Of a stretch of 64,000 nt of DNA, positions 59,598 to 64,000 are shown in pieces (within the stretch, counting starts at the first letter, position 1; every line of letters starts with the position of its first letter). This DNA comes from an uncultured Bacteroidales bacterium (lineage in GTDB: Bacteria; Bacteroidota; Bacteroidia; Bacteroidales; Bacteroidaceae): NCBI GenBank assembly GCA_902798425.1, contig CADBWR010000008.1, positions 182,238 through 246,237 on the forward strand. Direction: 5' to 3'. Made by a program: the position numbers and the translations under genes. The notes beneath the pieces were generated by a model. That model ran no database searches, was not told the origin of the DNA, and saw only the letters and a program-made list of their open reading frames with translations.

Positions 59598-60603
59598 AAT
59601 AGTTGGAGATATAAACTTTACTGACGGTTTCTTTGATACTGGTTTTGGGGTCGGTAGTAGAATTACTGCTGGAAATAATCCTTTTTCAGGGCTTTCGCGG
59701 AATAAGGACGATTTCTGGATTGGTAATTTTGAATGCGTATGTTCTGAGGTCTCTAACCAAAAAGGAACTCATTCAAAGCAGTTTAGAATAAACCCTAACG
59801 AGCTTTCTGGTGTAGATCACCTTGATTTCTATGGAGTGGCTAATAATCATGTGATGCAGCATGGCGCTGATGCTTATATGCAGTTGCTTTCATATCTTGA
59901 TTCGAAAGATATTGCCTATGCTGGCACAAATACCAAAAGAACGGAAGTTATTATTCACCAGGGCAAAAAAGTATCCGTAACTGTATTTAATCAAAGGCCT
60001 GAAAACTTTACGAGGCCTCCTCTTTATTGGGCGATGCCAGAGTATAGTGAGGTAAATGCTGAGTTAAACAAGTATTCTGATTGTGATTATCGAATTGTTT
60101 ATATTCATTGGGGAGTAGAATTTATTAATTATCCTTATAACGACCAGAAACAGTTCGCTCACTTTTTAGTTGATGCTGGCGCAGATTTAGTGATAGGTAT
60201 GCATCCACATGTGATGCAGGGATTTGAAATTTATAAGGATAAACACATTTTCTATTCTTTGGGAAACTGTGTGTTTAACATGCCTTGGACACCCACGAAG
60301 TATTCATTGATGGTCAATGTCGATTTGAAAAAAAAAGTAATATCATACCAATATCTTCATATTGAAAAGGATTATTTCCCAAAGTATGTTGAAACAGTTC
60401 CTGAACAATATTCAATAGAGTATCTAAATAGTTTGTTAGATATTTGTGAGGATAATGAAAAGTATTTCTTGAAAGTCCAAGACCGGCTTGGACAATATCG
60501 TAAGGCTAACAGGAAAGAGATCGTTAGTAGCCTATTCAAACTAAAATTAAGAGATTTGGTTTCAATAGTTTCAGACTTCGTAAAAAGAAAAATAAATAAA
60601 TAG
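59590..60603 (+). CDS. CapA family (PGA_cap) protein
   Basis: 337 residues. It belongs to the CapA/PgsA metallophosphoesterase-like family: MIKIVGDINFTDGFF, IGNFECVCSEV, YGVANNHVMQHGADAYMQLLSYLDSKDIAYAGTN, YIHWGVEFINYPYNDQKQFAHFLVDAGADLVIGMHPHVMQGFEIYKDKHIFYSLGN. The conserved Asp, Asn-His, His and HPH residues of the metal site are present. No signal peptide is seen. In capsule loci such proteins are thought to modify or attach polymer; the exact reaction is unknown. Confidence 0.88.
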   Translation: MIKIVGDINFTDGFFDTGFGVGSRITAGNNPFSGLSRNKDDFWIGNFECVCSEVSNQKGTHSKQFRINPNELSGVDHLDFYGVANNHVMQHGADAYMQLLSYLDSKDIAYAGTNTKRTEVIIHQGKKVSVTVFNQRPENFTRPPLYWAMPEYSEVNAELNKYSDCDYRIVYIHWGVEFINYPYNDQKQFAHFLVDAGADLVIGMHPHVMQGFEIYKDKHIFYSLGNCVFNMPWTPTKYSLMVNVDLKKKVISYQYLHIEKDYFPKYVETVPEQYSIEYLNSLLDICEDNEKYFLKVQDRLGQYRKANRKEIVSSLFKLKLRDLVSIVSDFVKRKINK

Positions 60604-60609
60604 ATTATT

Positions 60610-61548
60610 ATGCATTTTATCACATCGCCAAAGCGCAAGAAGGCAGTTATGCCATTGTTGAGATTGGTTAATTGGCTAAACCCTAGAATGCCAAAGACAA
60701 TGGTGCAGATTAGGCACTTGTTAAGAATGAAGAGATTTGCCCATTTGAGAAATCCTCAGGATCTAAATGAGAAAATCTTATGGATGGCCCTAAACACGGA
60801 TACTAGCGAATGGAGCCGGCTTGCTGACAAGTACGAAGTGAGAGATTATGTTAGAGAGTGTGGTTTAGAAGATATTCTTATCCACCAGTATGGGTTGTGG
60901 AATAATATGAACGAAGTGGAGTTTGATAAGCTTCCTAATTCTTTTATTCTAAAACCAACTCATGGCTCAGGTGATGTGGTAGTAGTACGGGACAAAACTA
61001 CAGCTGACATCGAAGCAATTAAACAGAAAATTCAAGAGGATTTGGATACCAATCTAATTACAAGTTCAGCTGAACTTCATTATGGAAGAATACCTCATCG
61101 AGTTGTAGCAGAACAATTATTGCAGAACGATCCTGTTTCTGAAAAATACTCGTCCACGCTTATCGACTACAAAATATGGGTGTTTAATGGTAAGGCTCAT
61201 TATGTTTGGGTTTGTATGAATCGTTTTGTACGTAATAAGGATGGTGCAGAGGTGATGACTTACGATAGAGAATGGAATGCCCATCCGGAGTATTGTCGTG
61301 TAACACCAGATTTCTCGTTGGCAGACCCTATGCCAAAGCCTGCCGGTTATGACCATATGTTAGAAGTTGCAGAAAAACTGGCAAAACCCTTTCCTGTTGT
61401 TCGAGTTGACCTGTATAACTTAAATGGTACAATCTATTTTGGAGAAATGACATTTACGTCGTATGGAGCCATTATGGACTTCTATTCTGATTTGTTCTTA
61501 AGGAAAGCTGGTAGTGAGATAGACCTTTCTAAAGAAATGAAAAGATAA
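60610..61548 (+). CDS. TupA-like ATP-grasp family protein
   Basis: 312 residues. RFAHLRNPQDLNEKILWMALNTDTSEWSRLADKYEVRDYV matches the start of the TupA-like ATPgrasp group, NSFILKPTHGSGDVVVVRDK is the ATP-grasp lid and lysine strand, and DLYNLNGTIYFGEMTFTSYGAIMDF carries the metal-binding Glu/Asn region. This group is found in polysaccharide clusters and presumably adds an amino acid or similar group. The next gene overlaps by one base. Confidence 0.87.
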   Translation: MHFITSPKRKKAVMPLLRLVNWLNPRMPKTMVQIRHLLRMKRFAHLRNPQDLNEKILWMALNTDTSEWSRLADKYEVRDYVRECGLEDILIHQYGLWNNMNEVEFDKLPNSFILKPTHGSGDVVVVRDKTTADIEAIKQKIQEDLDTNLITSSAELHYGRIPHRVVAEQLLQNDPVSEKYSSTLIDYKIWVFNGKAHYVWVCMNRFVRNKDGAEVMTYDREWNAHPEYCRVTPDFSLADPMPKPAGYDHMLEVAEKLAKPFPVVRVDLYNLNGTIYFGEMTFTSYGAIMDFYSDLFLRKAGSEIDLSKEMKR

Positions 61549-62324
61549 TGGGTAACGATTTAGTTTCCATCATTATGCCCTCCTATAACTGTGGAAGGTA
61601 TGTAGAAGCAAGCATTCATAGTGTACAAGCTCAGACATATCAAAATTGGGAAATCATCTTTATGGATGATTGTTCTAATGATGATACCATTAAACGGGTA
61701 TCGGAATTACAGGAAAAGGATGCTCGGATAAAGTTGTTCCAGAACCATAGTAATTCTGGTGCGGCCATTTCTCGCAATACTGCTTTACGTGAGGCAAAGG
61801 GGCGCTGGATAGCCTTTTTGGACAGTGATGACCTGTGGGAGCCCAAAAAGCTGGAGAAGCAGGTGCGGTTTATGGAAGAGAATGATTATGCCTTCTCTTA
61901 TACTGAATACCAGGAAATGGATGTTGACGGATATCTGACAGGCGTGACCATTTCCGGGCCCAAGCACATAACCAAGAGAGGTATGTATAACTTCTGTTGG
62001 CCTGGATGTCTGACGGTGATGTATGATGCTACAAAAATCGGTTTGATTCAGATAGAAGATATCAAGAAGAATAATGACTATGCAATGTGGTTGAAGGTCT
62101 GCAAAAAGGCAGATTGCTATCTGTTGCCTGAGGTGTTGTCTACGTATCGCAGAGGTAGAGCTGGTTCTGTGAGTACTCACGGAATTACCACAATGATAGG
62201 TTGGCATTATAAATTATGGCGTGAGGCAGAAAAAAAGAGCGTGATAGCTTCGCTGTGGTTGACTGGCGTGAACCTTGTTTGCGGTTTGCATAAGAAAAAG
62301 AAATACGTCTCTAAAACAGTTTAG
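61548..62324 (+). CDS. Family 2 glycosyltransferase
   Basis: 258 residues. GT-A signature VSIIMPSYNCGRYVEASIHSVQAQTYQNWEIIFMDDCSNDDT, GAAISRNTALREAKGRWIAFLDSDDLWEPKKLEKQV with the DSD metal motif, and FSYTEYQEMD. It is similar in size to other compact GT2 enzymes that add side or late sugars. A C-terminal hydrophobic stretch (VIASLWLTGVNLVCGL) is present. About 60 nt follow before the next gene. Confidence 0.93.
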   Translation: MGNDLVSIIMPSYNCGRYVEASIHSVQAQTYQNWEIIFMDDCSNDDTIKRVSELQEKDARIKLFQNHSNSGAAISRNTALREAKGRWIAFLDSDDLWEPKKLEKQVRFMEENDYAFSYTEYQEMDVDGYLTGVTISGPKHITKRGMYNFCWPGCLTVMYDATKIGLIQIEDIKKNNDYAMWLKVCKKADCYLLPEVLSTYRRGRAGSVSTHGITTMIGWHYKLWREAEKKSVIASLWLTGVNLVCGLHKKKKYVSKTV

Positions 62325-62386
62325 AGTGTAGTGTTTAGAGTCAGTTGGTGAGTATCAAGTTGATTTGGTTTTGAGTTGCAAAAAAA

Positions 62387-63523
62387 GTGCGAAATAGCGA
62401 AAATACACGGATAGCTTTTCTTGAATTAGTAAAAGCTGGACTGTGGGGGAACGGGAATCCGGATATACGGATTGACGGAACCACAGACTGGCAGGAGGTT
62501 TATCGACTTGCTACCGAACAGTCAGTCATTGGACTTGTTCTTGCTGGATTGGAGCACTCTGACGTGAAACCACCCCAGGTTCTGTTGCTGCAATGGATTG
62601 GTGAAGTGCAGATGATTGAGCAGCGAAACAAGGCAATGAATGCTTTTGTTGCTGAAACTATTTTGGCTTTACGGGAACAGAATATTTATGCTTTACTTGT
62701 AAAAGGACAAGGAATTGCTCAATGTTATGAGAAGCCTCTTTGGAGACCTTCTGGGGACATAGACTTCTTCCTGAGTAAGGATAATTACGGTAAGGCTGTC
62801 GTTTTCTTTAAAAACAAGTATTCCAATAATAAAGACGGAGGACAGTATTCGCAAGAGTATGCTTTCTATACAGACCAATGGATGATTGAAGTGCATGGCT
62901 CCCTAAGAACTTGCTTATCCTCGAGGATAGACAAAGTAGTTGATACCGTTCAGAAAAGTGTTTTCTATGGCGGAAATGTGAGGTCGTGGGATAATAACGG
63001 TACGTTGGTATTTCTTCCTGCACCAACCGAGGATGTTTTCCTTGTGTTTACACACTTCATCAAGCACTTCTATAAAGAAGGGATGTCCTTAAGGCAGGTT
63101 TGTGACTGGTGCAGACTGTTATGGACATTCAAGGACTCATTGAGTCACGGAAAACTGGAATTATGGATTAATAAGGCCGGTTTGATGAAAGAATGGAAAG
63201 CGTTCTACAATCTGGCAAGCAGATATCTTGGTATGCCAGATTTGGGTTTAAGGTTGACTGGCGTCGAGTCTGCTACGTCACGACATAGCTCAAACAAGTT
63301 TGGCTCTGCTCATGACTCAATCGCAGACTTCATGGTTTGTGATTCGCGGTATGACAAGAAGGCGGAAAAGTTGATGGAGTTTATACTTGGTGGTTACTCT
63401 GGGAATAAGATAAAGGATACTTTGCAGATTGCAAAGATTTTCCCATGGAAAACACTAAGGTACTCTCCAAGTGTATTTTTGAATTTGAACTGGCTGAAGG
63501 TTAGGGAGAGGCTCTTCAAATAG
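62387..63523 (+). CDS. Nucleotidyltransferase-family protein (NTP_transf_5-like)
   Basis: 378 residues with a GTG start at 62387 (MRNSENTRIAFLEL); no ATG gives the full N-terminus. The central ALLVKGQGIAQCYEKPLWRPSGDIDFFLSKDNY has the K-G...GDxD pattern of the uncharacterised nucleotidyltransferase group found in capsule loci, and FTHFIKHFYKEGMSLRQVCDWCRLLW is its usual second motif. The substrate is unknown. The WbuC gene follows after 7 nt. Confidence 0.85.
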   Translation: MRNSENTRIAFLELVKAGLWGNGNPDIRIDGTTDWQEVYRLATEQSVIGLVLAGLEHSDVKPPQVLLLQWIGEVQMIEQRNKAMNAFVAETILALREQNIYALLVKGQGIAQCYEKPLWRPSGDIDFFLSKDNYGKAVVFFKNKYSNNKDGGQYSQEYAFYTDQWMIEVHGSLRTCLSSRIDKVVDTVQKSVFYGGNVRSWDNNGTLVFLPAPTEDVFLVFTHFIKHFYKEGMSLRQVCDWCRLLWTFKDSLSHGKLELWINKAGLMKEWKAFYNLASRYLGMPDLGLRLTGVESATSRHSSNKFGSAHDSIADFMVCDSRYDKKAEKLMEFILGGYSGNKIKDTLQIAKIFPWKTLRYSPSVFLNLNWLKVRERLFK

Positions 63524-63530
63524 GTGAGAT

Positions 63531-63917
63531 ATGCAGATAATAGATGAAAAACTGCTTAATGACGTCTCTGGACGGGCAAAAGAATCTCTGAGATTGCGTA
63601 TGAACTATAACTTCCATCAGAGACTTGATGATAAGTGTCATCGTTTCCTGAATGCTTTGGAGCTAAGAACGAAGGTAGAGATACACCGTCATCCGACGAA
63701 AGACGAATCGTTTGTGCTTCTTCGTGGTAGAGTTAGAGTGAATACCTACAATGATGATGGTTCTGTGATAGAGAGTGTAATTCTTTGCCCAGAGGAAGGA
63801 CTCTATGGAGTGGATATTCCCAAGAACGCCTGGCATAATGTGGAATGTCTGGAGTCCGGAAGTGTATTCTTTGAAGCCTTATGTTGTGCACCACATAAGC
63901 ATTCATATGTAGCGTAG
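63531..63917 (+). CDS. wbuC: WbuC family cupin protein
   Basis: 128 residues. LRMNYNFHQRLDDKCHRFLNALELRTKVEIHRHPTKDESFVLLRGRVRV is the WbuC/cupin start with the metal-site His pair and Glu; VILCPEEGLYGVDIPKNAWHNVECLESGSVFFEALCCAPHKH closes the barrel. The family appears at the ends of O-antigen clusters; its reaction is not known. It is the last complete gene of the window. Confidence 0.9.
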   Translation: MQIIDEKLLNDVSGRAKESLRLRMNYNFHQRLDDKCHRFLNALELRTKVEIHRHPTKDESFVLLRGRVRVNTYNDDGSVIESVILCPEEGLYGVDIPKNAWHNVECLESGSVFFEALCCAPHKHSYVA

Positions 63918-63969
63918 CAATTTATGTTGGCTCTGCTGCTTAATGGCCTATCAGGAAAGCATTTGCAAA

Positions 63970-64000
63970 ATGTTAAAACAACATAATTTTTGGTATTCAA
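63970..64000 (+). CDS. Possible start of a further gene cut by the window edge
   Basis: ATG 63970 opens MLKQHNFWYS with no stop before the end of the sequence. It is 52 nt past wbuC on the same strand, in a position where another polysaccharide gene would be expected. Only ten codons are visible. Confidence 0.3.
   Translation, partial: MLKQHNFWYS

Overview
The window looks like the chromosome of a Bacteroidota member, most likely a Prevotella/Segatella relative. Supporting signs are promoters of the Bacteroidetes type (TTTG at about -33 and TAnnTTTG at about -7), T9SS and gliding family genes (PorD/DUF4835, GldB-like), DUF3127, UpxY and BT4734-VirE families, and many short tandem repeats between genes. 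The genus is an inference; no rRNA is present.

Layout. (1) 1-20,226 is core housekeeping: a 3'-clipped HtrA protease; a minus-strand cluster phoH-purC-menG-aroE-TPM-lemA-purM with a promoter before phoH and a terminator after purM; a sugar isomerase and a DUF4861 protein; gldB-like and dnaB on the plus strand; then recN, porD, coaBC, a DnaQ-like exonuclease and dnaN on the minus strand; and a DUF3127 gene. (2) 20,311-24,562 is the head of a surface polysaccharide locus: SLBB export protein, Wzz-like chain-length protein and a UpxY-type NusG antiterminator. (3) 24,622-27,356 holds a Cys-rich DUF6078-like protein and a BT4734/VirE primase-helicase behind an unusual array of operator-like repeats. 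(4) About 27,400-48,000 is AT-rich accessory DNA. It contains a 132-bp direct repeat (copies at 27,412 and 44,943), three REP-associated tyrosine transposase (RAYT) copies in different states of decay, and many candidate conflict genes: a RelE-like toxin-antitoxin pair, a HEPN-like protein, a putative AbiC-type membrane protein, an ATPase/TOPRIM-like pair, a 1014-residue HD plus Hsp90-type ATPase protein, a translationally coupled DUF2158/trypsin-like protease/octapeptide-repeat trio, an HNH-like zinc protein and a coiled-coil membrane protein. (5) 48,011-63,917 is the body of the polysaccharide operon: galE, rfbC-rfbA-rfbD, glf, Wzx flippase, glycosyltransferases, EpsG/Wzy-type polymerase, CapA-like and TupA-like proteins, a nucleotidyltransferase and WbuC.

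How it works together. The outer polysaccharide genes (export, length control, antiterminator) and the sugar-assembly genes probably form one locus that was split by about 23 kb of VirE and defence-like DNA. The rhamnose branch lacks rfbB in the window. GalE and Glf point to galactofuranose in the glycan.

The most unusual items are: the three-gene DUF2158/protease/NPxYN-repeat module together with scattered fragments of its repeat gene; the HD-Hsp90 ATPase protein; a palindromic element translated in one frame as AAGNPL inside two unrelated proteins; and the repeated promoter-plus-hairpin unit at 27.4 and 44.9 kb. Functions given for the accessory genes are inferences from motifs read by eye; no database search was possible.
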